Notes under the pieces: generated by a model
The model's input: the letters and a program-made list of their open reading frames with translations, nothing else
Databases searched by the model: none
What the model was told of the DNA's origin: nothing
Assembly (NCBI GenBank): GCA_900100595.1
Contig: FMUA01000008.1
Span: forward strand, 79,348 to 143,347
Length of the DNA: 64,000 nucleotides
Direction of reading: 5' to 3'
DNA from: Ruminococcaceae bacterium P7
GTDB taxonomy: Bacteria; Bacillota; Clostridia; Oscillospirales; Acutalibacteraceae
Shown: positions 46,333 through 54,281 of the stretch, piece by piece
How positions within the stretch are numbered: position 1 is the stretch's first letter
How the letters are laid out: each line of letters begins with the position of its first letter
Translations under genes and position numbers: made by a program

Positions 46333-48911
46333 TATCCTGCTGTGCGGAGCAGTCCGTATTTTGTTTTGACATGGTCGAGCTTTTCGAGCATCGGTTCAGC
46401 GGCAAAAAACAGGATAACCAGCGTGGATAAGGCGTGAATAACATCCATCGGCAACCCCTGCGCGTAATAAGCGATGATTGATTCCGTGTTCATCGGTGCG
46501 CGCACCAGAACCATTGTGGCGAAGTTCATCACCAAGCCGTAAATCATCACGGTTACGATAAATCCGAATACACAGAGAGAACCGCGGCTTCTGCGCAGAA
46601 AGCCTTTTTGAAAGAGAATTCCCGCGAGATAACCGATAATTCCCGCGGCGAACATTTGCCACGGCGTCCATGCGCCCTGTCCGAAATAGAGGTTCGATAC
46701 CAGCATGGCAATGGCTCCCGTGATGAAACCGGCTTCACCTCCGAGGGCAACTCCCGCGATAATAATCAGGGCAAGCACAGGCTTGACCTGCGGCAGGGCG
46801 ACAAATGCTGTCCGTCCCGCGACTGTAATCGCGCAGAGCACCGCAATCAGCACCAATTCACGTGCCTGCGGTTTTCTTCCCTCGAATACCAGAAAAAACG
46901 GCAGCATCGCTTCCAGAAGAACCAAAAGTGAGATAAACAGGTATTTTTGGTCGTTGAGGCAGGTGGTGCCGATGAAGATGGTCAGCGGCACCGCGAGTAG
47001 TATCATCAGGCTTGCCGCGATTGTCCGTTTGGGCAGCTTTTCTCGGTGGTCATACACAATCGTTTTTTTGGAAATGTCGCTCAGTGCAAGCATTTCCATA
47101 CCCAGCGGCAGGAGAATACACATCAGCTTTCCCCACAGTGGCAGGGAAAGCGGAATGACGTCAATGTTAATCAGGATACCCGAAATCAGTGCGGCAGCGC
47201 CGATGACAGCAAGCAGCTTTTTCCATAATGGAAGCTTGTTCCTGCTGTTGTCGACTGTTGTTTCGGGAGGTAATTCGTATGGAATGTTTGGCAGATGCGG
47301 CGGTTTTTTTTCTCTTTTTCCCGTGCAGCAATAGAGCACATCCTCAGTGGTAACGGCGTCCTCCAACACACCCTTTGCCATCCTTCTCGCGGAGGTGACG
47401 TAAAAGCTGTTGCCTGAAAAAAATTCCCTCGGCGTACCTTCGGCGACAAGCTCGCCGCCGAACAGCATCAGACAGCGGTGCGGATGTTTTGCGCAGAACT
47501 CCACGCCATGGCTTACCATCATTACGGTGACACCCTGAGCAACCAAAGAGTGAATGATAGCGGCAAATTGTTCCTTGAACGTGTTGTCCAATCCCTTTGT
47601 CGGCTCATCGAGCAAGAGTAAATCGGGATTGGTAAGCAGTACCTTGGCAAGCGCCGCGCGTTGTGTTTCACCGCCTGATAAATCAAAGGGATGACGGTCA
47701 AGAAGGCTTTCCAGCCGGCAAAGTGCGATGATTCGCGCCATCTGTATTTTATCGGTTCCCTCGATTTCTTCCAGAGAATGACGCACGGTTTTTCCGCTGA
47801 GGATGGAGCGCGGCGACTGCGGAAGGGTGGCGCAGCGGCGGTAATGCTTTGAGATTTTACCGTGATAACCGCGTTGAACGCCGCTGATAACAGACAGAAG
47901 CGTTGATTTTCCGGCGCCGTTTCCGCCGAGAATGGCAATAAATTCACCGCGTTTTGCTTTGAGATGCAGTCCTTTCAGAATATCGGGCGCATCCTTTTGA
48001 TAGCGGAACCGGAGGTCTTTCACTTCCAGAACGGGTTCTCCCGACTCGGGAATATCCTCTTGATACAAGGGCAGCGTATCGTGCATTGAGGCGTAGCTTT
48101 TCAGCCATTCTCTGCCCTTCGCAATGTTCAGAGGGCAGTTTCCTTCCCTGCCGGTTTCGTTCCATATGCAGGCAAACGAGGGCATTAACGCCCATGTTTG
48201 TTCGGTTTGTTGCAAGGATTGATAGATATGCTGCGGGCTGCCTTGCGCAAGCGCCCTGCCCTTTTCGAGCAAAAGAACCTTGTCGCATAGCGAAAAAACC
48301 TCTTCCAGACGCTGTTCGCAGAGTATCACCGTAACGCCCAGTTCGCAGTTGATGCGGTGTAAGCAGGAAAGAAATTCAGCTGCCGCGACAGGGTCGAGCT
48401 GTGAAGTCGGTTCGTCCAGAATCAGTACCTCGGGCTGCATTGCCATGACGGACGCAAGCGTGACGAGCTGCTTTTGCCCGCCCGAAAGCTCGGAAACATT
48501 TTTTTCAAAAACGGATTCTAATCCGAAGAACGCGGTGGTTTCCGCGACTCTGCGGCGGATAGCGGCATTGGACAGTCCGAGACTTTCCAGTCCAAAGGCA
48601 AGCTCATGCCATACCTTGTCGGTCACGATCTGATTCTCGGGAGATTGCTGCACAAAGCCGATTTTTTCGCTCTCTTCGCGGTGACTGAGCGATTCCAAAC
48701 GGACGGAATCATAATATACCACGCCCTCTGTTTTTCCGTGAGGGCGTACGGAAGGCTTTAGCAGACGAAGAAGCGTACTTTTTCCGCTGCCTGACGTGCC
48801 GCAGATGACGGCGAATTGTCCGCTTTGTATGGTTATTGACACATCTTTCAGAGCCAATTGATCTGTTTCGGGGTATGCAAAGCTCAGATGTTCGATTCGT
48901 ATTTCCGCCAT
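46329..48911 (-). CDS. ECF transporter fusion: two EcfA ATPases plus S-component
   Basis: One 860-residue chain joins three ECF transporter parts. ATPase 1 (about 1-270) has GTSGSGKSTLLRLL, the signature LSGGQKQLV and Walker B VLILDEPTSQLD. ATPase 2 (about 290-510) has GGNGAGKSTLLSVI, LSGGETQRA and LLLLDEPTKGLD. A linker of about 100 residues follows, then a polytopic domain (about 610-860, roughly six or more helices) with the S-component look (AVLCAITVAGRTAFVALPQ, GEAGFITGAIAMLVSNLYFGQGAWTPWQMFAAGIIGYLAG). ATG 48911 follows GGGAGGG. It overlaps ecfT by 28 bases. Upstream capture proteins and a cobalamin-riboswitch-like leader suggest B12 or another corrinoid as substrate. The stop lies at the edge of the palindromic element. 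Confidence 0.9.
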   Translation of the reverse strand: MAEIRIEHLSFAYPETDQLALKDVSITIQSGQFAVICGTSGSGKSTLLRLLKPSVRPHGKTEGVVYYDSVRLESLSHREESEKIGFVQQSPENQIVTDKVWHELAFGLESLGLSNAAIRRRVAETTAFFGLESVFEKNVSELSGGQKQLVTLASVMAMQPEVLILDEPTSQLDPVAAAEFLSCLHRINCELGVTVILCEQRLEEVFSLCDKVLLLEKGRALAQGSPQHIYQSLQQTEQTWALMPSFACIWNETGREGNCPLNIAKGREWLKSYASMHDTLPLYQEDIPESGEPVLEVKDLRFRYQKDAPDILKGLHLKAKRGEFIAILGGNGAGKSTLLSVISGVQRGYHGKISKHYRRCATLPQSPRSILSGKTVRHSLEEIEGTDKIQMARIIALCRLESLLDRHPFDLSGGETQRAALAKVLLTNPDLLLLDEPTKGLDNTFKEQFAAIIHSLVAQGVTVMMVSHGVEFCAKHPHRCLMLFGGELVAEGTPREFFSGNSFYVTSARRMAKGVLEDAVTTEDVLYCCTGKREKKPPHLPNIPYELPPETTVDNSRNKLPLWKKLLAVIGAAALISGILINIDVIPLSLPLWGKLMCILLPLGMEMLALSDISKKTIVYDHREKLPKRTIAASLMILLAVPLTIFIGTTCLNDQKYLFISLLVLLEAMLPFFLVFEGRKPQARELVLIAVLCAITVAGRTAFVALPQVKPVLALIIIAGVALGGEAGFITGAIAMLVSNLYFGQGAWTPWQMFAAGIIGYLAGILFQKGFLRRSRGSLCVFGFIVTVMIYGLVMNFATMVLVRAPMNTESIIAYYAQGLPMDVIHALSTLVILFFAAEPMLEKLDHVKTKYGLLRTAGY

Positions 48912-49768
48912 CGGATGCCCTCCCCAACAGTTAATATCAGCGGTATCAAAAGCAATACCGCGTAGGTGCCGTAGAAAATAAACGTGTCCGCTGCCGATTT
49001 CAGCTGTGTTACTGACGGATAATAGCGGAAGCGCGCGGTTTTGCAGAAACAAAATCCAGCAATAGCTGCGGTCAGTACGATGGTAACTGAGAGCAGGAAC
49101 CAATCCTGCCCCGTCATTCGGTAACGTGAATAGGCTGTCCTGCCTTTCAGCCCATATCCGCGCGCCTTCATGGAATCGGCGGTCTCCAGAGAATCCTCAA
49201 GCGCCCGTGAAATCATGACGGAAAGTACCCGAACCGCGCTTTTGATTCGTGGGATCAAACCGCTTTTTTCGGGAAAAAGAAGCCGCTGCGCGTTGCGTAC
49301 CTCCCGAAGCTCTTCGTTGAATTTTGGCACAAAGCGCAGCGACATGGATAACATCAGTCCGAGCGCGGGCAGCGTTTTGCCAAAGAGAAATACCAGCTTG
49401 TCGGAGGTCATCACCGTATGAAAGGATGAAAACCAAAGTACAGTACTGCTCAGCATAACGGCAGAGGCGACGCCGAACAAAATGGATTCGAGTGTGAGCG
49501 GATTGTTCCACGGAAGGTAGCCGAGTACCGTTACTCCGCGATGATTGACAAACGGGTTAATGACAATCGCAAGCAGCGCCAACGGCAATATCACTTTCAG
49601 AGCAAAAAGGACGGTCTTTCTTCCGTTCAACACCACAGCGGTCGCCGCTGAACACAGAAGTGAAAGCGTAAGACAAACCGGATTCATTAAAAACATTGCA
49701 AAGACGATGACTGCCGTAAAATACAACAGGCTCACAGCGGGATGAATCGCTTGCAATCCGCCTCTCAT
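48884..49768 (-). CDS. ecfT: ECF transporter transmembrane component EcfT
   Basis: EcfT couples ATP hydrolysis by the EcfA pair to substrate release by the S-component. The 294-residue CbiQ-family protein opens IHPAVSLLYFTAVIVFAMFL, has several membrane helices and carries the coupling-helix motif SLETADSMKARGYG (Ala-Arg-Gly) near residue 205. It overlaps the DUF4430 gene by 4 bases and the ATPase/S fusion by 28, so the transporter is translated as one block. Confidence 0.93.
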   Translation of the reverse strand: MRGGLQAIHPAVSLLYFTAVIVFAMFLMNPVCLTLSLLCSAATAVVLNGRKTVLFALKVILPLALLAIVINPFVNHRGVTVLGYLPWNNPLTLESILFGVASAVMLSSTVLWFSSFHTVMTSDKLVFLFGKTLPALGLMLSMSLRFVPKFNEELREVRNAQRLLFPEKSGLIPRIKSAVRVLSVMISRALEDSLETADSMKARGYGLKGRTAYSRYRMTGQDWFLLSVTIVLTAAIAGFCFCKTARFRYYPSVTQLKSAADTFIFYGTYAVLLLIPLILTVGEGIRWRKYESNI

Positions 49769-50571
49769 TGCCGTTCTCCGATGTCAAAGCCGCCGTCACA
49801 GGTGTAAATCAGCGAGACGGTATCTCCGTTTTTCAAAACATAGCGCGACATGCCGTAGTTCGGGAACCAGTCGTTGACCTTGTACATCCAGCCGGAGTTT
49901 TCGCCGCAGTCAAATTCATAGAGGTTGCCGATTCCTTTGATATAGCAGGAATTGTAAATCGGCGTAAAGGTTGCGTCAAGGTGGATTTTCTTTTCTCTGC
50001 AGGTGCGCAGCAGAAGGTCATATGCACTCTCTCCCTCGGTAAATTCAATCCTGCAGGGCGGAAGCAGTATGCCGTCAGACGGGAGGATTTCACGGATTTC
50101 TTCATCAAAATCAGTGCTTTGCAGCGCGGTCTGACAGGTGATGGAAAGCGTGCAGGTCAGGGTATTGTCCACAGTCGTCTGTTCCTGCGGCTCCACGGGT
50201 GCGGGCTTGTCAGTAGGCGTCGGCTCTGTACGGTATTTGTCCGTAACAGGCTGGGTTTCCTCCTGTGCCTCCGTCATTTGCGGTTGTTCCGTAATGGTGT
50301 ATTCCGCTGTTGAAGGCTCCGCTGTTGTTGTCACGGCGGTGCTTGTTTCATCTGAGTCGGTCGTAGCGATTGTTTTGGAAGCAGTAGTTGAAGCTTCTTT
50401 GGTTGATTCTGCGGTTATCATTTGTACCGCAGAAGAAACTGTCGCGGATTTCGGGTCTTCCTTTCCAATATTACCGCCCATCAGAAACGCAACGACCAAA
50501 GCCGCAACAATTGCTGCGGCTGTGATCATAATAAATTTATTCTTTTTTAGAAATATTAACAGCTTTTGCAT
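49765..50571 (-). CDS. Membrane-tethered DUF4430 (transcobalamin beta-domain-like) protein
   Basis: A 268-residue protein with an N-terminal transmembrane anchor (about 14-31), a Thr/Ser/Glu/Pro-rich linker (about 40-130) and a C-terminal DUF4430 domain (about 140-268). In the last, ESAYDLLLRTC, IKGIGNLYEFDCGENSGWMYKVNDW, PNYGMSRYVLKNGDTVSLIYT are the family blocks. DUF4430 has the fold of the C-terminal beta domain of intrinsic factor and transcobalamin. The anchor and long linker suggest it reaches from the membrane, next to the ECF transporter encoded immediately downstream, to receive ligand. Binding of B12 is inferred. Confidence 0.88.
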   Translation of the reverse strand: MQKLLIFLKKNKFIMITAAAIVAALVVAFLMGGNIGKEDPKSATVSSAVQMITAESTKEASTTASKTIATTDSDETSTAVTTTAEPSTAEYTITEQPQMTEAQEETQPVTDKYRTEPTPTDKPAPVEPQEQTTVDNTLTCTLSITCQTALQSTDFDEEIREILPSDGILLPPCRIEFTEGESAYDLLLRTCREKKIHLDATFTPIYNSCYIKGIGNLYEFDCGENSGWMYKVNDWFPNYGMSRYVLKNGDTVSLIYTCDGGFDIGERQ

Positions 50572-50583
50572 TTTGATTCCGCC

Positions 50584-51720
50584 TTACTGCATTGAGATGA
50601 AACGCTGGATTTCCGTCACGACGGTGATGTTGACCTTGCCGTTTACGTCGGCATGCGCGGCTTTTTGCTGCCGAAGGTTGAAATCCCGCAACTCCGCAAT
50701 GTATTTTTGCGTTTCTGTCGCGTCGATGATATTGACCTGCCCGTCGAGATTGACGTCATAAGGCAGAAGCAGGTCGCTCATGTCATAGAGAGCGGTTTTT
50801 CCGTTCTCCAGACGGTTAAGCGCGGTCATCGCGTAAAATGCTTGTTCGGTGGACATTTGATTGAAACCATCGTTTTGCAGGTGCTCAAAGCCGTTTTCAA
50901 CAGAAAAATCCAGCATCCTGTCGAGGACGCTTCTGCCGTTTTTGATGAAACGGCTGTCCTTTTGCGGATCGATGCCAAGCGAGCAGAGGGCTGTGAGCAT
51001 TTGCGCGCAGCTTTCGGGAGTTGGTGATCCGTAGGTCAGAAAGCCGCCGTCGTCGAGCTGATTTTCCGACATCACACGCAGAGCGTTGTCAACAGCTGTT
51101 TTCACCGCTTCATTATGCTCATAGTAAGGAGCGAGCGATTGCAGCACCATTCCGGTCATATCGGGGTCGGCGTAGTCGTTTTTGATATCCCAGCCGCCGC
51201 TTTCGTTCTGACGGCTGAGGATACAGTCGATCAGCTTTTCCCGTGTGGTCACGTCCTGCGCGTCCGTCTCGGGAATATCGTACAGCATGGAGTCCAGAGC
51301 GATCAGCGTCCAGACAGCGCCGTTGAGTCCCTGCTTGGTGACAAACTTGAAATCGGCGAGCGGTGCAAGAAGATTATAGCCGGCAACATCCGTGACATCC
51401 TTGCCGATAGCTGTGAGAGCGAGTATCACTCGGGCGTTTTCGGTTGCTTTGGAGCGATGAAGCTTCTCGGAGCCGTTATCCCTGACGGTTGAGAGGACGT
51501 TCTGATAATAGCCTTCCTCCATTTCCCGGGAAATGCCGTTTCCCCTTGCGAGACCGATGACCATCCATTCGCCGCCCATCGAGCCGACGGTCGGGGTGGG
51601 ACAGTTCTTCAGATAAGCTTCGGTAGTGCCGTATTTTTCCTCATAACCGCCTTTCGCTTGTACGGTGAGCGGCGCGAGAATCATTAAGACACAGAGCAGG
51701 GCTGCAGTCAATCGTTTCAA
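50584..51720 (-). CDS. Secreted alpha/alpha-barrel (intrinsic factor alpha-like) protein with dockerin
   Basis: A 378-residue protein with a signal peptide (MKRLTAALLCVLMILAPLTVQAKG). It then has about 280 residues of helical repeats of the prenyltransferase/squalene-oxidase toroid type (GGEWMVIGLARGNGIS, GAVWTLIALDS, SGGWDIKNDYADPDMTGMVLQSLAPY, DDGGFLTYGSPTPESCAQMLTALCSLG, STEQAFYAMTALNRL). A C-terminal type I dockerin follows (DVNLDGQVNIIDATETQKYIA and a weaker second repeat ADVNGKVNITVVTEIQRFI). The toroid is the fold of the alpha domain of intrinsic factor. It has no terpene-cyclase DxDD motif. With its neighbours it is a candidate corrinoid-capture protein. Confidence 0.86.
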   Translation of the reverse strand: MKRLTAALLCVLMILAPLTVQAKGGYEEKYGTTEAYLKNCPTPTVGSMGGEWMVIGLARGNGISREMEEGYYQNVLSTVRDNGSEKLHRSKATENARVILALTAIGKDVTDVAGYNLLAPLADFKFVTKQGLNGAVWTLIALDSMLYDIPETDAQDVTTREKLIDCILSRQNESGGWDIKNDYADPDMTGMVLQSLAPYYEHNEAVKTAVDNALRVMSENQLDDGGFLTYGSPTPESCAQMLTALCSLGIDPQKDSRFIKNGRSVLDRMLDFSVENGFEHLQNDGFNQMSTEQAFYAMTALNRLENGKTALYDMSDLLLPYDVNLDGQVNIIDATETQKYIAELRDFNLRQQKAAHADVNGKVNITVVTEIQRFISMQ

Positions 51721-51733
51721 TTTGAATCAATCC

Positions 51734-52696
51734 TTAATCGGCTATTTTATGCTGGATCGCGGTAGTATCGAGAATAGACACTCTGCCATCCGCGTTGAAG
51801 TCTGCCAGTGACTTTTGCAGCGTTGAGAAGGGCTCCAGATCGATGCTGGCAAACTGAATCAGGGTCGCGTCCGCGATATCGAGCTTTCCGTCAAAATTGA
51901 CGTCTCCAAGCTGTACGTCGTTTTCCATGACATGAACCCTGTAAACGGTCTCAGCGGGATAGGAACCCGGCCACGCGGCGTTGCCGACGCCGATATAGAG
52001 GGTGTCCCCTGCCTTGACGTCAATCGCGTCAGTTGTTCTGAAGCCGTATTCCTCAGGGGTGTATTCATTTTTATAGGTGCGCACCTGATAGTATTTGTTG
52101 GCAGCGGTAGGCTGTGCAAAGACAGTCTTGCTGTCCGAACCGATGGTGACGGTGTAGTCTGTGTTGGACGGGTCAAAGCTCTCGTTGAGCGTCAAGCCGT
52201 CAACAGAGAGTGATTTGAGAGCGGTAGAGGTGTTTGACCAGTCCGCGCCGATATCGACACCCATAGTAACGGAATAGGTCATCTCAAAGGTATCGCCGTC
52301 TCTCAGGTCGATATACGCGAGATTGTTGTTGACTGCCCAGTCGTTCTGTACGCCCATCCAGCCGCTGTACATCGCGGCATCGTTTTCGGCAACGCCCTCG
52401 ATCGCGGATACATAGGAACCCCATTGGCTGTCTACCATCACAAGCTCTTTTCCGGCTTCGTCAAGTGCCTGCTTGACGGTAGAGAGCGCGTCTCCCGTTT
52501 CGCTGATAGAAACGGTCTTATCGAGCAGAACGCCGTCCCATTTTGCGCCCTGAGCGGTGGAATAGGTTTCATTTTTGACAATCAGGCGAATGTTGCCTGT
52601 TCCGGCTGCCTGAGCGCTGAACGATACCGCGCAGATTGACGCTGTCATCGCGGCAGAGAGCAAAATGGTTCCTGCAGTTTTTGTGAGTTTGTTCAT
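51734..52696 (-). CDS. Secreted DUF4430 protein with cadherin-like and dockerin modules
   Basis: First gene of the operon, 320 residues. A signal peptide (about 1-37) precedes a DUF4430 domain (about 38-150; LSTVKQALDEAGKELVMVDSQWGSYVSAIEGVAEND, MYSGWMGVQNDWAVNN, DLRDGDTFEMTYS). A cadherin-like beta-sandwich follows (about 165-255; LKSLSVDGLTLNESFDPSNTDYTVTI), then a type I dockerin (DVNFDGKLDIADATLIQ and DFNADGRVSILDTTAIQ), both Ca-binding loops intact. ATG 52696 follows GGAGG; the open frame upstream lies in the riboswitch leader. The WG-x-x-VS-x-I-x-x-x-AEN pattern recalls the beta domain of human intrinsic factor. A cobalamin-regulated, surface-docked ligand-binding role is inferred. Confidence 0.88.
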   Translation of the reverse strand: MNKLTKTAGTILLSAAMTASICAVSFSAQAAGTGNIRLIVKNETYSTAQGAKWDGVLLDKTVSISETGDALSTVKQALDEAGKELVMVDSQWGSYVSAIEGVAENDAAMYSGWMGVQNDWAVNNNLAYIDLRDGDTFEMTYSVTMGVDIGADWSNTSTALKSLSVDGLTLNESFDPSNTDYTVTIGSDSKTVFAQPTAANKYYQVRTYKNEYTPEEYGFRTTDAIDVKAGDTLYIGVGNAAWPGSYPAETVYRVHVMENDVQLGDVNFDGKLDIADATLIQFASIDLEPFSTLQKSLADFNADGRVSILDTTAIQHKIAD

Positions 52697-52725
52697 GTGA
52701 TTTCCTCCGATTTTTTGGGAAAGCA

Positions 52726-52760
52726 AAGAAAAATGCTTTTCCGATTTACTCAGAAAAGCA
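52726..52760 (-). terminator. Candidate regulated terminator of the B12 leader
   Basis: On the reverse strand TGCTTTTC pairs with GAAAAGCA (52760-52753 with 52741-52734), followed by a T-rich run (52733-52726), just before the first gene. The 3' arm can also pair with GCTTTCC downstream, so alternative structures are possible. A second perfect-length hairpin with 10-bp arms lies just upstream (52792-52783 with 52776-52767). Confidence 0.6.
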
Positions 52761-52799
52761 CAACACAAATAACCGCGCATCAGCGGCTATTTTGAATGG

Positions 52800-52950
52800 C
52801 TGCGCTTCTTCTTGTCCAAGAATGCAAATCCAAGGCGATGCGGAAGCGATCTGACTGATGGCGAACGCCAAACACAGTAATGACAGTTGCTGCGGATTTT
52901 CACCGCATTCTCTATTACATTCCGGAATGTCGGAAAAACGCAAAGCCTGT
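52800..52950 (-). promoter_or_regulatory. Cobalamin riboswitch aptamer (candidate)
   Basis: The roughly 240-base leader of the B12 operon contains, on the reverse strand, the core GAATGCGGTGAAAATCCGC (about 52910-52892), then AACTGTCATTACTGTG, and downstream AGTCAGATCGCTTCC in the place of the B12 box. These match the order GAA-GGTGaAAaTCC ... ACTGT ... AGtCaGA-acCtgCC of cobalamin riboswitches as I recall it. A promoter lies about 20 bases upstream, and hairpins with a T run lie downstream. A covariance-model search would settle it. Confidence 0.78.
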
Positions 52951-52964
52951 AATTTTATATTGTT

Positions 52965-52993
52965 AGTATAGCACATAAAGCCGCCGCCGTCAA
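52965..52993 (-). promoter_or_regulatory. Promoter of the candidate B12 uptake operon
   Basis: Reverse strand: TTGACG (52993-52988) and TATACT (52970-52965) with a 17-base spacer, preceded by TG at the -15 position. The -35 overlaps the stop codon of the upstream DMT transporter gene. Confidence 0.84.
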
Positions 52994-53919
52994 TGCTTTC
53001 GGCGGCTCAGTTTGTCAAAGGGAAGCTGCACGAAAATGACCGAGCAGAACATCACCACACATCCGATGATTTGCACAGCGCTCATGCTCTGATCCTGCGT
53101 GAGAAAGCCCATGCGCCAAGCAAAGTAGCTAGCCACTGCGGAAATAACGGATTCCAAGCTCATAATCAGGGCGGCTATCGTCGGGTTGAAATTCTTTTGA
53201 CCGATGATTTGAAGCGTGTATGCCACGCCGCTCGACATGATGCCCGTGTAGAGAATCGGAATCAAGCCCTGCGTGAGCTGTTCCCACGATGGATGCTCGA
53301 TGATCAGCGCGATCACACCGCAGGTTATCGCGCAGACGAAAAACTGAATACAGGAGAGCAGCACACCGTCGGTTTTCGGTGAAAAGTAGTCGATGATCAG
53401 AATGTGTACCGCGAAGAAGATCGCGCAGATAAAGACAAGCAAATCTCCGACCGAGAGCGAAAGCGATTCGGTGATGCAGAGCATATAGAGTCCGATAACC
53501 GCGCCGACTGCGCCGATCCAGACCGTAAAGTGGCATTTCTTACGGAGAAGCAGTCCGAAAATCGGCGTAAGAATGATATAGAGCGTAGTGATAAAACCCG
53601 CCTTGCCGACGGTGGTATATTTCACGCCGTATTGCTGGAACATTCCCGCAGTCGCAAGCGCGAGTCCGCAGCAGATACCGCCGAGAATGGTGATTCTCTT
53701 GTTGATCGGCTTGACTTCTCCTCCGAACAAGGCAGGCTTTTTGAGACGCAGCAGTACGAGCGGAACCAATACCAGACATCCAAGGAGATTGCGTGCCGCG
53801 TTGAAGGTGAACGGCTGCATATAGTTGTTGCCCATCGACTGGAACACAAAGGCGACGCCCCAGATGATCGCTGTCAGCGACAGGCAGAAGCTGCTTTTGA
53901 AGTTTTTGCTTTTGTTCAT
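52990..53919 (-). CDS. EamA/DMT-family transporter
   Basis: A 309-residue inner-membrane protein with ten predicted helices in two EamA repeats (LSLTAIIWGVAFVFQSMG, then GLIPILYTGIMSSGVAYTLQIIGQ). The DMT superfamily exports or imports small metabolites such as amino acids; the substrate cannot be read here. ATG 53919 follows AGAGGTAGAG; the longer frame upstream lacks a ribosome site. It ends at the B12 operon promoter and is probably a separate unit. Confidence 0.88.
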   Translation of the reverse strand: MNKSKNFKSSFCLSLTAIIWGVAFVFQSMGNNYMQPFTFNAARNLLGCLVLVPLVLLRLKKPALFGGEVKPINKRITILGGICCGLALATAGMFQQYGVKYTTVGKAGFITTLYIILTPIFGLLLRKKCHFTVWIGAVGAVIGLYMLCITESLSLSVGDLLVFICAIFFAVHILIIDYFSPKTDGVLLSCIQFFVCAITCGVIALIIEHPSWEQLTQGLIPILYTGIMSSGVAYTLQIIGQKNFNPTIAALIMSLESVISAVASYFAWRMGFLTQDQSMSAVQIIGCVVMFCSVIFVQLPFDKLSRRKH

Positions 53920-53944
53920 ATTCTCTACCTCTTTATCTCGGATT

Positions 53945-53973
53945 ATTTTATCACAAAACAGAGCAAAACGCAA
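53945..53973 (-). promoter_or_regulatory. Promoter of the DMT transporter gene
   Basis: Reverse strand: TTGCGT (53973-53968) and TAAAAT (53950-53945), 17-base spacer. Confidence 0.68.
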
Positions 53974-54038
53974 CTCTATCCGCGAAAGATGCACACAAAG
54001 CCCTGATTGGAATAGAATAGAAAACAAGGGTGATAAAG

Positions 54039-54281
54039 ATGGACGAAATCATCAGGCTGAGCGAGCTGCCAACAGGCTGCAGTGCAGTAGTGGAGGAAGT
54101 GAACTGCGCGGAATATCTGCGCAACCGTGTGTTGGATATGGGGATCATCAGGGGCGCTGAGCTGAGAGCTGTTTTATTATCTCCCTTTGGAGACCCCGTA
54201 GCGTATGCGGTAAAGAATACCATGATTGCTCTGCGCAAGCGTGACAGCAGCGAAATATTTGTGAGGTGGCGGCATGAATGA
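54039..54281 (+). CDS. feoA: Ferrous iron transport protein FeoA
   Basis: A small SH3-like protein (80 residues) that supports FeoB. IRLSELPTGCSAVVEEV and the RVLDMGIIRGAELRAVLLSPFGDPVAYAVKNTMIALRK strand pattern are the FeoA hallmarks. ATG 54039 follows AAGGGTGAT; GTG 54030 is an alternative. It overlaps feoB by 8 bases. No Fur-type operator was recognised upstream. Confidence 0.94.
   Translation: MDEIIRLSELPTGCSAVVEEVNCAEYLRNRVLDMGIIRGAELRAVLLSPFGDPVAYAVKNTMIALRKRDSSEIFVRWRHE

Noticed and set aside
50584..51720. Terpene cyclase or prenyltransferase enzyme
   Set aside because: The alpha/alpha repeats are present, but the DxDD or metal/zinc catalytic motifs are missing, and a signal peptide plus dockerin makes it extracellular.
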